Source: Homarus americanus (Eukaryota; Arthropoda; Malacostraca; Decapoda; Nephropidae). Taken from it: a stretch of 64,000 nt of DNA. The stretch spans positions 213,501-277,500 of the forward strand of contig NW_024735442.1 of assembly GCF_018991925.1 (NCBI RefSeq), written 5' to 3'. Position numbers and translations under genes: made by a program. Under the pieces are notes generated by a model. It was given only the letters and a program-made list of their open reading frames with translations. It was not told the origin of the DNA and did not search any database. Every line of letters begins with the position of its first letter. Positions within the stretch are counted from its first letter, which is position 1. Below are positions 11,223 to 23,785 of this stretch, in pieces.

Positions 11223-11298
11223 ACCTAACCTAACCTAACCCAACCCAACCCAACCCAACCCAACCCAACCCAACCCAACCCAACCCAACCCAACCCAA
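11223..11298 (+). repeat. telomere-like (CCTAA)3(CCCAA)12 tract
   Basis: Three CCTAA units pass into a homogeneous run of CCCAA, a variant of the arthropod telomere repeat (TTAGG on the other strand). It is interstitial in this window. The preceding TTAATCACCGTTACC resembles one arm of the foldback family. Confidence 0.9.
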
Positions 11299-13186
11299 AT
11301 TACCTGCAACTATAAAAAAAACCCGTGAATTTCTCTGTAAGTTTCTTTTTATAAATTCCTAAAAAAAAATCATATGAGGTACAATAAAAATAAGATCGAC
11401 CTCTATTCAATTAATATTTTTCATTAATTTTTATTCTTTCAAATTTTTCAGTAAAACCTTATTTATTTTTTTCCAAAGCACAACAGGTAATACTAAGGTC
11501 GTTTATAAAAGATTGTCCGATTAAATAACCTCACCTAATTTAAGTGAAATAACCTCATTTAATATTATCTCACTCAAGTAACCTAATCTTCTATCATAAA
11601 CTGGTCGGTAACTTTTCTCAAGGGAAAATAATTTAATCTCTTGTCCATATTTATTTCCTTTTCATTTATTCTACTTTATTCTACCTGACTTAAGAAGCTA
11701 TTTATTCCCAGTTATTAACCAAGTATAATCGCTTTTTTAATCAACATTCAAGTATAATGGTTTTTAAACAATTATATATCAACCGAGTTTAATCGTTATT
11801 TAATTAAAATCAAACAAATATAATCGTTACCTGAATATTTATAAACCAATATAATAATTTTAATCCTAATCAAACAAATATAATAAATCAGTATATTGTT
11901 TTAAATAATTATCAGTCAAATATTATAGCTGTTTTAAATAATTATTAAGCAAATTATATCGTTCTTTTAAATAATTATCATCCAAGTATAACTAAATCGA
12001 AGTTAATCACATCAACCAACCTTACTTCATTCAATCACACCTGAATCACTTAAGTAATTTACACCTGTCTACACTCAGGTTCATCTCTTTCTCACTTGTC
12101 TTAGTAACAGCAAATGACACTGACAAGCATTACTTTATCCAGAGCTCAAAATAAAGTAATAAATACTGATGTTATTGTGTATCGGTGACTTACAAGGACT
12201 ATAGACTTTGAGTGCGTACTGTAGACAATACAGCAAACATTACAGCAGTGAGGGCCGAGCTATAAGAGGTCTCGTGGTATTACACTTCGCTGCCTCATGT
12301 TAAGCTAGGATACCAGTCAGTCGTCTCGTTCTTCTCTTCCTCAAACATCGTAAATTTCTTCCTAGTTCACTTTATCATATCCTTCTCCATGTCCTTTATT
12401 TTTTAATCTAACTATTTATTATTTTCTTTCAACTCTCAGCCTCAAAGATAATGTGATAAACAACTCTAACTTCATTGCATTATTGTTTCCTCATAGATTT
12501 TTCTCAGTTGTTTCAAGTCATTTATACTAACTAAAAGTTACTAGATCCATTTAGCATAGAAGTCTACCCTACTCATCTCACATAAATTACTGGTAAAATC
12601 GTGTATAATTACAAACACCTTTATACCAGTAACACCTGTACTGACTACCGTTAACACCTGTACTGACTACCATTAATACCTGTATACCCTCAACACTTTT
12701 TACCCCCATCTTCCCGACACTTGATCTCCTCCAGCCAGGTAAAGTAACATACATTGCTCACCTGTGTTATTGTCAAGTAATCATTCCTCATAAGACGTAA
12801 GTAGCTCTGGCGTCACTTGTACCCTTAACACCTGCTCTTCGTAGTTTCAGCACTAATCACCCTACACACCTGTCAAGGAGGAAAACAACCCGTTAATTCC
12901 GTTCCGTCAATCAAACAGGATATTAACAAGGTGTACTGAGCTTACTCCCAACATCAATATCTTAGTTTTATTTATTTTGTGTGTAGCTCTGTCTTCTAAT
13001 GTCAAAGTTGTTGTCCTAAAGTATTTCCTGTGCTTAAATGCCTATAATGTCTTTTATTCACGTACACCAAGTCAGTTCAATCACGAAATAATAACTTGTG
13101 AAAAATATAAGCGAAATATATCTCTAAGTTTAACGTTTCTGTCTGTCCACTGTTTGTTTAGTCATTAAAAATACGTCTTTGTGTAA
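11299..13186. other. AT-rich unique sequence, no gene seen
   Basis: Very AT-rich. The 11700-12000 part has loosely repeated AAGTATAATCG and TTTTAAATAATTAT phrases, about 40-50 bp apart, that look like a worn-out tandem repeat. Confidence 0.5.
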
Positions 13187-13228
13187 TCTCTCTCTCTCTC
13201 TCATCACTCTCATCGCTATTCAGAATAC

Positions 13229-13230
<2 letters not shown>

Positions 13231-13285
<55 letters not shown>
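13231..13285. repeat. (TG)n microsatellite
   Basis: About 27 TG units. A short TC run lies at 13187-13202. Confidence 0.97.
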
Positions 13286-13287
<2 letters not shown>

Positions 13288-13664
13288 TATACATACACCA
13301 AATGGCGGCCTCCCAACCCTCACGGAATCAGAATTTTTTCCCACTTCAATCGCTTATTTTCTTTATCTAAATATTCAACCTCATTAGATCACCTCAGTAA
13401 TTATGCCTCACTACTGTATAATAAACCAATATTTTCTTTCTCTCCTCACTACTGTATTATGGATACATTACAAAATCTATTCCTAAAATATAATTTCTCA
13501 CGATCCAGAATTTATTAGTTATTATATTAGTTCAACAAACCCTCCATTACCTCTCTAGTTTCAGTTGTCTCACCTACACCTCACCTGTCTCCAGTCTGCG
13601 TCAGGACTAATATTAATGAGACATATTAAAGCAGGTTTTAGTTCATTATCCTGTACTGAGTTTC

Positions 13665-13990
13665 GTCCATCACTTCCCCCCCTTTTCTCCATCACTTCCC
13701 CTTCTTTTCTTGTCACTTCCTCTCCCTTCCCCATCACTAATCCTTACTTTCCCTATCACCTACCCATGTTTTTCACCCATCATCTACCCTTCTTTTTCCC
13801 CATCTTTCCCTATCACTTCCCCTTCTTTCCCCATCACCACCCTTTATTTTCCTCATCATCTTCCCTTATTTCCTCATCACCTTCCATTCTTACCCCATCA
13901 CTTCCCCTTCTCTACCTGCCGTTATTCCTCTCTTCACCCATTCCTTCAATATCAGATTATCATTGCCTTACTCTCCTCCACACATCGCTT
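13665..13990 (+). repeat. pyrimidine-rich low-complexity tract
   Basis: Degenerate CCCATCACTTCCCCTTCTTT-type repeats. The open frames here are proline/serine/phenylalanine-rich composition artefacts. Confidence 0.8.
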
Positions 13991-14185
13991 TACTCACACC
14001 CTCCTTCCCGCTTTCACCAGCTCTTAACCACTAGGGAAACACTATATTTTTTGATCACCTGAAGATTTGTCCCCCTCTAGCTTATTTCGCCTGAAGTTTA
14101 ATCACTCTAACGCTAACTTAACCTAATCTAACATTACCTTATCCAGCTCAAATTGTCAAAACCAAATCTAACGCACTTTAACCTT

Positions 14186-15181
14186 CGGTCAATTCGCCCA
14201 CAAGTCAATTCGCCCATAAGTCCATTCGCCCACATTTAAAGTTTATTTGCAAACATTAAAAGTTTATTCGGCCACACCTGAAGTTAGTTCGCCGACACTT
14301 TGTCATGTTCTATTTATGTACTAAATAACAATGTAATATATACAAATTCGGTCTCAGGTTGTTTATTCGGTGACTCTCAAATATAAAAACCTATATAAAA
14401 TACACAAACTAAAACGTTATAAATGTCAATCATTGAAGTAACATAGAGTGGACTGGTCCATTGAGATGGGCGCAAGCTATCGGGAGTTGGCAAGCTGACC
14501 TCTCGTTCCTCAAGTATTCGTCCTAAGGAGCGAATATTTTGACCTGTAACTCCCTATACTTTCTTCACTGGATCCTTCGGAGCTTCTTTTCTGATACCAG
14601 CCTTATATGTACCGAGGTTAATCTGGCCTCTTTATGGAGAAGGTTAACAAGCAGATAAAACTGAAGGTGGCATCTTCCGGCAGCACGTTTATTCAGTCGG
14701 TTGTGCCAACCTTCAATGTCATTATTGGTACGTCCGGACCTGTTGAAAATACTCCAGCTGGATGGTGGCCATGTGGAGCTGTGGATCCATATTCTTGATA
14801 TATAATCTACCATAGTTTGTAGTGAGGCTGTGGTGGTTTGGCGCCGGAGACGTTCGAACATAGGAACTATTTCTCCCTCCGGCAGAAACGGAAGGGTCAT
14901 CAATTTACGCAGGTGCTTGTATGTTTCGTCATCATATGCCTACTCATGTTGCAGACAAAATCCGCTGGACTAACAATTCCTAAACCTACAGAAGATATTT
15001 TCATAGTTTCGAAAACTTTATTGAAGTTGAGTTCTTTACATTAATACAGTACTGAACCTAAATAAAACAGGTAACAAAATAGGTGTGGGCGAACCGACTC
15101 GATAGTGTGGGTGAATTAAATTTAAATGCTGGTAAATTGACTTGTGGGAGAATCGACTTCAAAGTGTGGGCGAAATGACCG
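14186..15181 (-). mobile_element. MULE (Mutator-like) deletion derivative
   Basis: A DNA transposon of about 1 kb. The left end (14186-14299) has several copies of GTCAATTCGCCCACA-like units. The right end (15082-15181) has the same units in inverse orientation, the outermost pair being CGGTCAATTCGCCCAC and CGGTCATTTCGCCCAC (reverse complement). Between them lies a minus-strand transposase C-terminal pseudogene. Only about 170 codons of a normally longer transposase remain, so the element is an internal deletion that could only have been moved in trans. No 8-11 bp target duplication was found by eye. Confidence 0.72.
14430..14939 (-). pseudogene. MULE transposase C-terminal remnant
   Basis: MULE-type transposases cut the element at its inverted repeats. 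The minus-strand frame reads AYDDETYKHLRKLMTLPFLP, continues through WIHSSTWPPSSWSIF, then RTNNDIEGWHNRLNKRA, then QFYLLVNLLHKEA and RLVSEKKLRRIQ, ending ACAHLNGPVHSMLLQ before a TGA at 14430-14432. The RTNNDIEGWHNRLN and LHKEA blocks are the typical C-terminal signature of MULE-domain proteins in arthropods and molluscs. One TGA (just after RRIQ, near 14565) and one TAG (near 14530) interrupt the frame, and the catalytic N-terminal part is absent. Confidence 0.8.
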
Positions 15182-15332
15182 GATTCCTAACCTATCCTAT
15201 CCTAATCTACCTTAACTAAACTTTGCCCTAACCCACCGTATCTGAACCTAACCTAACTTCCCCCACCCAGGTAACATTAGGGAGATTAATCTTCAGGTGA
15301 AATAAACTAGGGAGCCAATAATCAGGTGATCC

Positions 15333-16954
15333 ACATTTTTCAACACCTTTACTCAGGAAGAGGTGAATCAACTAAAAAAGATCTCTACAAAATGAATACA
15401 AAATCAGCAAAGGAAATTTGTTTTGTTTTTTATTTGTTATAATCTATACCTAAAATTGTGACAAGACGTAAACAAGAATCATTTGATAATGACTGTAAGC
15501 ACAAAAAAGGTAATACATAATTAAAAATAAGCAGCTATCAAAACCAACGACTCAAAATTTAACTAACCTTAGCCGAAGAGAAATTAATAACTGAAAAAGG
15601 CACAGATAGTGTAGAGACGACAGGAATTATAATTTACATCGCATTAAGAATATTAGAATGAATTACACAGATCCACTCAACCTGTACAGCTGTTAGTAAT
15701 ACCGTTATCAATTATTTCAGAAGTTGATAAAATTCTAATGCGTAAAAATATGCTGAGGGATTGTTTAATATAGCCTGATACGTAAACTAGTGCTCGGGGA
15801 AAATTTTAATAGGGCCTGATAATCTAATAAATACCCATCATTCTGTATGTGAGGACATTATTACACCATCGATTCTAAATAAAGTTCAATAAATTCCTAA
15901 AACTTAATAACATCACAAAACAGACCTTAAGAAATATCCCTACTTAAAAAAAAAATTATGTTGTTTATTTTACAAATTAAACTAGACGAAGATGTGAATC
16001 GTGTTTATGCAGGTGTTAATCCATCGTCAGTAGGTATATAGGCCTAGTGTTAGTACAGATAGAGTCTGGAGTATAGAGCATCAAACAGGGAGGTACTACC
16101 GCCTGGGAGGATATTGGAAGCATAATGTGTTGTCTAATGGTAGACCCTGCTGCCATATGGCATCACGAAAATTGTAATCAAGTCCCAGGTTGCTCATCTG
16201 ACATCGTAACCTGAACTAAAAGAATAACTACTGTACACACACTTATATCTATACTGAAAACATTATAAAATTTACTTATACTACCTAGCAGTCATGTCGA
16301 GTCCTTATACTATACTAAATACTCGGACTATACGGTGCTCTGCGGTGCTCTGTGAGGTTGGTCAACTTTCACTTGCCAAGAGTGATGAGAGAAGAGGCTT
16401 GGTGTAATGTTATCAGATGCGAAACTTAATGTCATACAAATCTTGTTTAAAGAAATTAATGACTTACTACTTTACAAACATTCCAACATTATATTTATCT
16501 CATGAATAACGTAAAACTAACAGCTGGTTGGCATATGCTTCCTTAAATATAAGTTTTAATTTTATATCATTATATTTGTTTCATTTTGTAAAGGTTCTAT
16601 GTTGGTATTAAGACGTTATATTGGCGCTCATCACCTGTTTCACCTGTGGTCCCGTGGAGGTGCAAAATTTACCTTGAAAAATTTTGTTATTTGGACATTA
16701 CCGGTGAGCTGACATTAAATTTCCCGGTGAGATGGGATTTTATTTACCAATGAGCTGAGATTATATTCCAATTCTCCTTGTCAATATCTTTGTCTTCCTT
16801 CATCCATTAATTTGCCATATTTTTATTTTTAACAAGTGTTCAGTTGAGGCCTTAAACACACTTATTCAGATCATTTAATTATTCCACGTTGATTCGTACT
16901 CATTATTTACATAAAATTGGTATAATAAGTTGAAGATGATGCTGGAGTCTAAAG
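15333..16954. other. AT-rich unique sequence, no gene seen
   Basis: No coding or repeat signal beyond small A/T runs. The 16700-16760 part has two loose copies of a GGTGAGCTGA...TTAAATT phrase. Confidence 0.5.
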
Positions 16955-17105
16955 TCCCTCCTGCCCCCCTCACACCACCCTTTCACCCTCTACACCCCAT
17001 ACCCTTCACCCCTTACACCCGCCCCTACACCCCAAACCCCCTACACCCACCCAAACCCCTCACCCTACCCCCTCACACCCTATACCCCACCCCCCTACAC
17101 CCAGC
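16955..17105 (+). repeat. C-rich low-complexity tract
   Basis: Degenerate CACCCCCTACACCC-like repeats, followed by TTGAATTGAATT repeats to 17137. Confidence 0.8.
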
Positions 17106-17137
17106 CCATCTTGAATTGAATTAAATTGAATTGAAAC

Positions 17138-18152
17138 AGTTAATTTAACCAGAAAAACTCAGATACAGAGACGATAATAATAACAATATTAACATACGCC
17201 AACCAGCTGTTAGTTTTACATTATTCATGAGATAAATATATTGTTGGAATGTTTGTAAAGCAGTAAGTCATTAATTTCTTAAAACAAGATTTGTATGACA
17301 TTAAGTTTCGAGAACATAATAATAATAATAGTTCAAAGTAAAGAAAAATAATAATAATAACAACAACACTGATAATAATAATAGCGACAGGTAGGACAAC
17401 AAGGCTACATTGCTCCTTGGCTTCACAGCGGACAGCGTCGGTCGCCGTCACCCGCACCGACAACAAAATGGTAATCACATTGTGGGACGCCATATCGCTT
17501 GACTGCCCGCGGGCTGTTACCCAGGCGTAAGTGGGGGAGGGCGGAGCCGGGAAGGGGGGAGGGGGAAGAAGACAAGTCGGTAATCATAATATTGTACAGG
17601 AAATACATTTGTATAGATATAAGTATTTCTCAATGTGGAACCACACCAACATATCGATGTTGGTAACATTATCGTTACCATGTTCGAAACAACATGTCAA
17701 CGTTGTTGGAAAGAAAGGTGGATTAATCACAAAGTTCGCAACAGTCAGTTTACTTGACATATTTCTGTTGGCGATAATGTTCCCAAATATTTTAGTGTAA
17801 TTTTCACAACATTGTTGATAACACAGTTGTCAACATATGTGGCGCCAGCTTTAGAATTACAACACCTCATCTACTTTTTACATTTACCATGTGATTTAAT
17901 TTATTATCTTAATGATTTATTTATTTCCTCAATCATATTTGTTCCCTCCATCTTGTGTACAGACTGCATCAAGGGGCACAGAAACCTCTAGTGAGAAGAG
18001 GACATAGAGTTAGAGCCGTGAAGGTAATGGGAAGAAAGAGCCAAACCATAGATATAACAACACTACTGGTTCATATTATCAACTAACACTGTACAGTACT
18101 TAATGATTCTTAATAACTAACTGTGCACAACAAGCCCAGGCTTAAGGTATTG
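17138..18152. other. unique sequence with short AAT runs
   Basis: AAT/AAC runs occur at 17318-17385. A GC-richer patch lies at 17400-17570. Short inverted pieces such as GGTAACATTATCGTTACC lie near 17660. No gene recognised. Confidence 0.45.
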
Positions 18153-18153
18153 A

Positions 18154-18202
<49 letters not shown>

Positions 18203-18246
18203 TTTATAATAATAATAATAATAATATTTATAATAATAATAATATT

Positions 18247-18289
<43 letters not shown>

Positions 18290-18445
18290 TTTATAATAAT
18301 AATAATAATGGAATAATAATAATATTAATAATAATAATAAAAACAATAATAACAATAATGGAATAATAATGATATTAATAATAATAATAATTAATAATAA
18401 TAATAATGAAAATACTACTACACCTACTACTACTACTACTACTAC
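18153..18445. repeat. (AAT)n / (TAC)n microsatellite complex
   Basis: Imperfect AAT array with TATTTATAAT interruptions, ending in a CTACTACTAC run at 18412-18445. Part of it (18360-18396) is repeated directly on the other side of the retroelement remnant at 18545-19335. Confidence 0.95.
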
Positions 18446-18544
18446 GTGGCCTCCAGCCTCCCCTATAGCCACACCTTCGCCGCCATTTTATTACCTTAAA
18501 ATTAACTATCCTAATACATCAGTAGCTACCCTGGCTGTGTTGAG

Positions 18545-19335
18545 TTAGTTGAGCCGCAGATCTATGAGGCATTCGGTGACTGTTGCCTCGTAGTCAATAT
18601 CTGCAACTGTTGTCGGCTTTGAGGCCGATGCTCTCATTCCCCTGAGGCAGAGGAAAGCAGACCTAAGCAGAGAGAAGGACAGTCGACATCTCATCCAGGC
18701 TGTAATATAACTTCTGGGCTGCTGCTTCTGTTCGGATAGCACCTCCGCGAGTCTGGCATAGAAGCAACTTGCACTTGGTCCCATCCCACCAGAGGTTGTG
18801 AACACCAGCAGAGTGAAGCTGCCTTGAGCAACGTTCTGAATTCTCTCCCCATATGCCCTTATCTTGTCGTTCTCGTTCCTCCTGTGTGCAGCATCGAGAG
18901 CTAAGTTATGGTGACATGCGGCCATGGGATAAAAAATCCTGATGTTGAAGAAGGCTCGCTGTCCCCGCGTCCAGAATCCTCGAGCACTGACATCAACACG
19001 GGCTTCGTTGGATGTGTTTGAAGTCCTATATTGGAAATTCTCACTGTCCAAATTAAGGAGGGTCGGTTCAACCCTGACATCATGACATATTTCCTTCGAC
19101 ATATTTGCAGTGAGGTCCCTTACTTCGTCAGGCCTCATGCATATGAAGGCCCCTTTCTTGCATTCCATGGCGTGATCAACGTCATAGGAAGAACCACACA
19201 CGCATTGGGAGGGCAAACCTTATACTGGAAATACCGTACCTTAGGGCAACAGGCATCTGTAAATTCTTGTTTATTTGCCCTTATCGGTAACGTAGTTAAC
19301 CAGTTCGAGGCGCCCACCTCCTGCGCTATAGCTAC
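18545..19335 (-). pseudogene. retroelement-type C-terminal protein remnant (zinc cluster + nuclease-like block)
   Basis: The minus-strand translation opens with VAIAQEVGASNWLTTLPIRA, shifts frame near 19220, then reads CVCGSSYDVDHAMECKKGAF (a C-x-C...H-x3-C zinc-binding pattern) and RDLTANMSKEICHDVRVEP. It continues with EARVDVSARGFWTRGQRAFF, NIRIFYP, and a C-terminal WMRCRLSFSLLRSAFLCLRG. The spaced ARVDV...FFNIR acidic/aromatic pattern looks like a PD-(D/E)XK-type nuclease core. From memory, this domain string is widespread in invertebrate genomes as the C-terminus of reverse-transcriptase proteins; the exact element class is not settled here. 223 codons stay open after the frameshift, so it may be fairly young. 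It sits between two AAT/TAC arrays. Confidence 0.6.
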
Positions 19336-19407
19336 TTTTTTCCTTCAAATTCTCTGGTACTTGCAGCATCAGTTGCTGCAACTTATCACTTTGGCTGTGC
19401 TGTCGTT

Positions 19408-19504
19408 CTACTACTACTACTACTACTACTACTACGACTACTACTACTACTACTAATAATAATAATGGAATAATAATGGCATTAATAATAATAATAATTA
19501 ATAT
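19408..19504. repeat. (TAC)n/(AAT)n microsatellite
   Basis: A TAC run at 19408-19454 then AAT. The part at 19467-19503 is a near-exact direct copy of 18360-18396. Confidence 0.93.
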
Positions 19505-19885
19505 AATTCATCATACAGTACTCGTGAAAATAAAATATGTAAAAAAATACAAATATAAAAGCAACACATGATTGTAAAGTCGGAAATTAGACGTAATAAG
19601 AAAAATAATTATACTAATATAGCATAATGACAAGGCAACATAGAAACACTGAAATTAAAATAAAATAAGCAAAAGCGGGATGAAGATTTTAGCCTTTAAT
19701 TATTATGGCAAATACGAACGGGGATGAATGTATCATTCTTCCTCTTGGTAATTAACTGGTAAATGTGTAGATTATTCATTTGCTATACATACAGCACACT
19801 GCTATAAAAATAAGACTAAAAGTAAATAAAGATAAGAGATACCAATAAAAAGGCACCTTCATATAAAAAAAAACATAACATCATC

Positions 19886-19932
<47 letters not shown>

Positions 19933-20021
19933 TAGGAATACTGATAAAAATGATATCAACAAACGAACATAATCGTGTAAGGGGAATAATTGTCTTAATA
20001 TCTAAATGTCTCAAATTTTAG
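19505..20021. other. AT-rich sequence with (AAT)15 at 19887-19931
   Basis: No gene seen. The only structure is the AAT run. Confidence 0.5.
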
Positions 20022-20515
20022 ACTCACCAAGACACCTTTCATTACTAACTCGAAGCTTCACTGCTAAACTCACCAAGACACCTTTCATTACTAACTCGAA
20101 GCTTCACTGCTAGACCTTTCATTACTAACTCGAAGCTTCACTGCTAAACTCACCAAGACACCTTTCATTACTAACTCGAAGCTTCACTGCTAGACTCACC
20201 AAGACACCTTTCATTACTAACTCGAAGCTTCACTGCTAGACTCACCAAGACACCTTTCATTACTAACTCGAAGCTTCACTGCTAAACTCACCAAGACACC
20301 TTTCATTACTAACTCGAAGCTTCACTGCTAGACTCACCAAGACACCTTTCATTACTAACTCGAAGCTTCACTGCTAAACTCACCAAGACACCTTTCATTA
20401 CTAACTCGAAGCTTCACTGCTAAACTCACCAAGACACCTTTCATTACTAACTCGAAGCTTCACTGCTAGACTCACCAAGACACCTTTCATTACTAACTCG
20501 AAGCTTCACTGCTAG
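20022..20515 (+). repeat. 46-bp satellite-like array (11 copies)
   Basis: Eleven almost identical 46-bp units, each holding ACTCACCAAGACACC, CATTACTAACTCGAAGC and TTCACTGCTA. The last base alternates A or G between copies. Copy 3 lacks 12 bp. No unique spacers, so it is not CRISPR-like. The very low divergence implies recent expansion or homogenisation. Confidence 0.95.
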
Positions 20516-21196
20516 ACTCACAATTCTGTCTTTGTTTGAACCAGCCTGAAAACATTTAAAAACTCTTGGTAGAGAGAAACTGTCAGCATACACTTGTGGA
20601 GTTCAATGACCCACGGGTTTCCATCATCCATCTGTGACTTATAGACGAGAACTTCTTTTACCTGTGATGACATAAGCAACAGCTGCTACCATGAACACTA
20701 ACACTCAGTCATCTGCCCTAATGACCGGATACACCAACCATTGCTTTACACAGCCTCATGCCCTATATTATCATAGTAATAACATTCTTAACATCTATAA
20801 GTGGGGTGACTATTTAAGGCAGTGTGTTCTATGTGTTGAGTGATTCAGCATGAGTGAATGTTTTGTGTTGTTGTGGAGCAAACATGAGTAAAGAATGCAT
20901 TCATGTTTATGCTCGAGTGAATGTTAAATATCTGGTATAAGGGAAACAGAGGTAAAATTTGCAATAATGTTTCAGCACGAGGGAGTGTTTAATGTTTGCT
21001 GATGTACATAATTATATACACCACCAAAACAACAGTAAATAGTCGTAGAAAGGTCAAAGGTTAAACTCATATGAAAATAATTTTGAATATTACGCATATA
21101 ATTATGACTTCTGTAATATTTATAATTAATGACCAGCTTCTACCACTCCAACCATTTAAATTATCTAAAGACCACGAGAACAACATTTAGTGGAAC

Positions 21197-21266
<70 letters not shown>

Positions 21267-23197
21267 CGACTTCAGCAGAAAACAATATATTCATTGAAAA
21301 CAGACATCCATAAAATAATTAAATCTCAGGACCAGAAAAGAGAAATACTGTTACAAGGAACACAGAATAATTAAACAATATAATTATGACAAGATATACA
21401 ACATAATATACCAAAGTTGAAACAGTAAATATATAAATCACAAAACATATAATATAATAGCAGAGAAAAAAATAAACAAAATTGATATGTTATAATATTT
21501 TACAGAATAAATTGAAGATAAATGGTATAAAAGTTTAATAGTAACGATGATTAATAAAAAATTCCTTACCACAAGTTTATTTAAGAAACGTATCATCAGA
21601 CACACTCGGTCTTAACACAATCCTCAGAGAGAATGTTTATTTTTTTTCCTGTTCCTCTGAATTAAAATATAAACCTTGGTTCTATAATCTCTCCTGTGGC
21701 TCATTGACTGAAGGTATTAATAAAAAAAAGCTCCCAAGACTCACAGATGTAAGTAACCACAAAGACGTATTAATTCCTTTAATTAATTCCTCTTTACACC
21801 CTTAAGACAAGTGGTGATGAGGAAGATCTAAGAGTAATATTTTGTCGACTATAGAAGGTAGGAGAATTTTATAATAAGAGTATTGGATCTAATAACGCAT
21901 TGATTTGTTCGTAATCATCTAGGTAATGTGTAATTTATATAGCAATATACATGATAAAAGAGACAACTTGTACTCTTATACTGTTCATATACAAGTGAAT
22001 CTTAACCGAGTTAAATAAAGACAAACCATATATACACATTAATAGTAAAAGTTACCGTTTTACAACATAATTATTTTGCTCCTTTCAGGGTCATCAACCG
22101 TGTGTTTGAAAATACCTGTTCACCTGTAATAATTAAAAATATAGTTGTTTATCTGTTCTACTTACAGTAAACATTGCAAATTGTCACAGCAAATGTTGAA
22201 ACTGGACACCATTCCCAAGATTTATCGTAAGTAGAACAAGATATACAGTACTGTATATAACAATGTAGGTATAACAAGGAGCAACTAAATGTATTGTTAA
22301 TTGTTTCAGGTGCACAGGGACTCTTTTAACACCCTGTATTACACAACCATTTCTATGATCTATAGTTACTACACACACCCACACCCACCCACACACGACA
22401 TAGTGTATAGATGAGGCAACAGAACACTACCCTGGTTAACTCCCCGCTAGGTGAAGAAAACGTGTACTTCCCACTTGACTCAATAGTTCTAGTTCTTATA
22501 CCAGGGTTGGGATGATGAAGTTATAATAGTCATGTGATTATTTATTACTGCACTACAACAGCTAACGACTATAAGCTCGTACTCTGAGTTAGATCATACA
22601 CTGGACACAACGTATACATGCTTGAGACGTGTTTACTTTTATAGGAAGATTGGTAATTAATCATTACTTTTTATACCAATGACAATAGGTTTAATAACAA
22701 TGAACATAAGAACATCCATAAAATGTCAAAACCAAATATTCACAATAATAAAAAAAAAATAATAGTAATAGTAACAATTTATTTTCACTTCAAAAAAAAC
22801 TAGGACAAGCACAGGTGTAAATAACCATCACAGGTAAGGTGAATTCCAAATGAGACCAGGTAATAACCACTACTTACATTAACAGTAATTACAATGTTAA
22901 AATTCAAATAAATATAAAATTAATTCTAGGGTACCAGTAATTATAACACAAAAATATTAGTAATGAAAAATAAATTATAAATACGAATAATACGGACAAA
23001 GTATTCTCATATAACAACGTACTGTGCGACCTTACCCCATAACAGACCAATAAAAACCCTGGACACTAAGAGCAACGACTTCCTTGTGGTGTTCAGTAAC
23101 GGGTTTTAACAAGAGTTGAGAGACTTCGTAAAACAACAATATGGCGTTGCGTCTTACTACAACTTCCGAACAGACAGCGACTTACAGAAGAAGCAAA
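20516..23197. other. AT-rich unique sequence, no gene seen
   Basis: Apart from the AAT array at 21198-21265 and a short CCCACACA stretch near 22370-22395, this is unique AT-rich DNA without a recognisable gene. Confidence 0.5.
21198..21265. repeat. (AAT)n microsatellite
   Basis: About 22 uninterrupted AAT units. Confidence 0.97.
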
Positions 23198-23549
23198 GTG
23201 TGTGTGTGTGTGTGTGTATGCTGGAGGGGAGGTGGAGAAGGATGAGTTGCTTGAACAGCAACTGACGTTTTTGCCAAATAGGTTTAGCTTTACGTTTTGT
23301 TTTTTGCAACAACTTGCTGGAAATTGATTTGTATACGGTAAAAATTCCTGTGATTCATAAAATATAAAAAGTAGGTGAGGCAAGGTTACATAAAATTAAG
23401 TTTGGTTAAGTTATGTGTGATACTATTCTCTTATGCTTAGCATGTCTTTCTACATGGTCGTCTGTGCCAGCCGTAAGTAAAAAATTATGCATTGAAGTTA
23501 CTGCTGTTACGGAACTATAGAATTATGCCTATATAATGTAGTGTAACAA

Positions 23550-23663
<114 letters not shown>

Positions 23664-23785
23664 TCCCCTTCCTGCTCCCTCTCTCTCTCACGGGAGTGAC
23701 GGGACAGGTGAGAATGCTATCGGAAGTAAAGTTTATTAATTTTATAAAAACGATGTTCTCCGTGTTCCTGTGAGAGTACGAAGCA

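Larger units (their letters stand above)
14052..15332. mobile_element. foldback/MITE-like module M2, split by a MULE
   Basis: The left arm (14053-14115) and right arm (15271-15332) are inverted copies of each other. Both read GATCACCTGA outermost, then CTAGYTTATTTCRCCTGAAG and a TTAATC/CCCTAA end, with about 75-80% identity over about 58 bp. Inside them lie telomere-like CTAACCTAATC tracts on both sides, and in the middle the MULE at 14186-15181. With the MULE removed the module is about 285 bp. Confidence 0.65.

Noticed and set aside
11223..11298. Chromosome end or telomere fusion point
   Set aside because: The tract is short, has unique DNA on both sides, uses variant CCCAA and has parallels elsewhere in the window.
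18901..19083. 60-codon minus frame
   Set aside because: Shadow of the retroelement remnant read in another frame.
20022..20515. CRISPR-like repeat array
   Set aside because: Units are contiguous without spacers, and the genome is eukaryotic.
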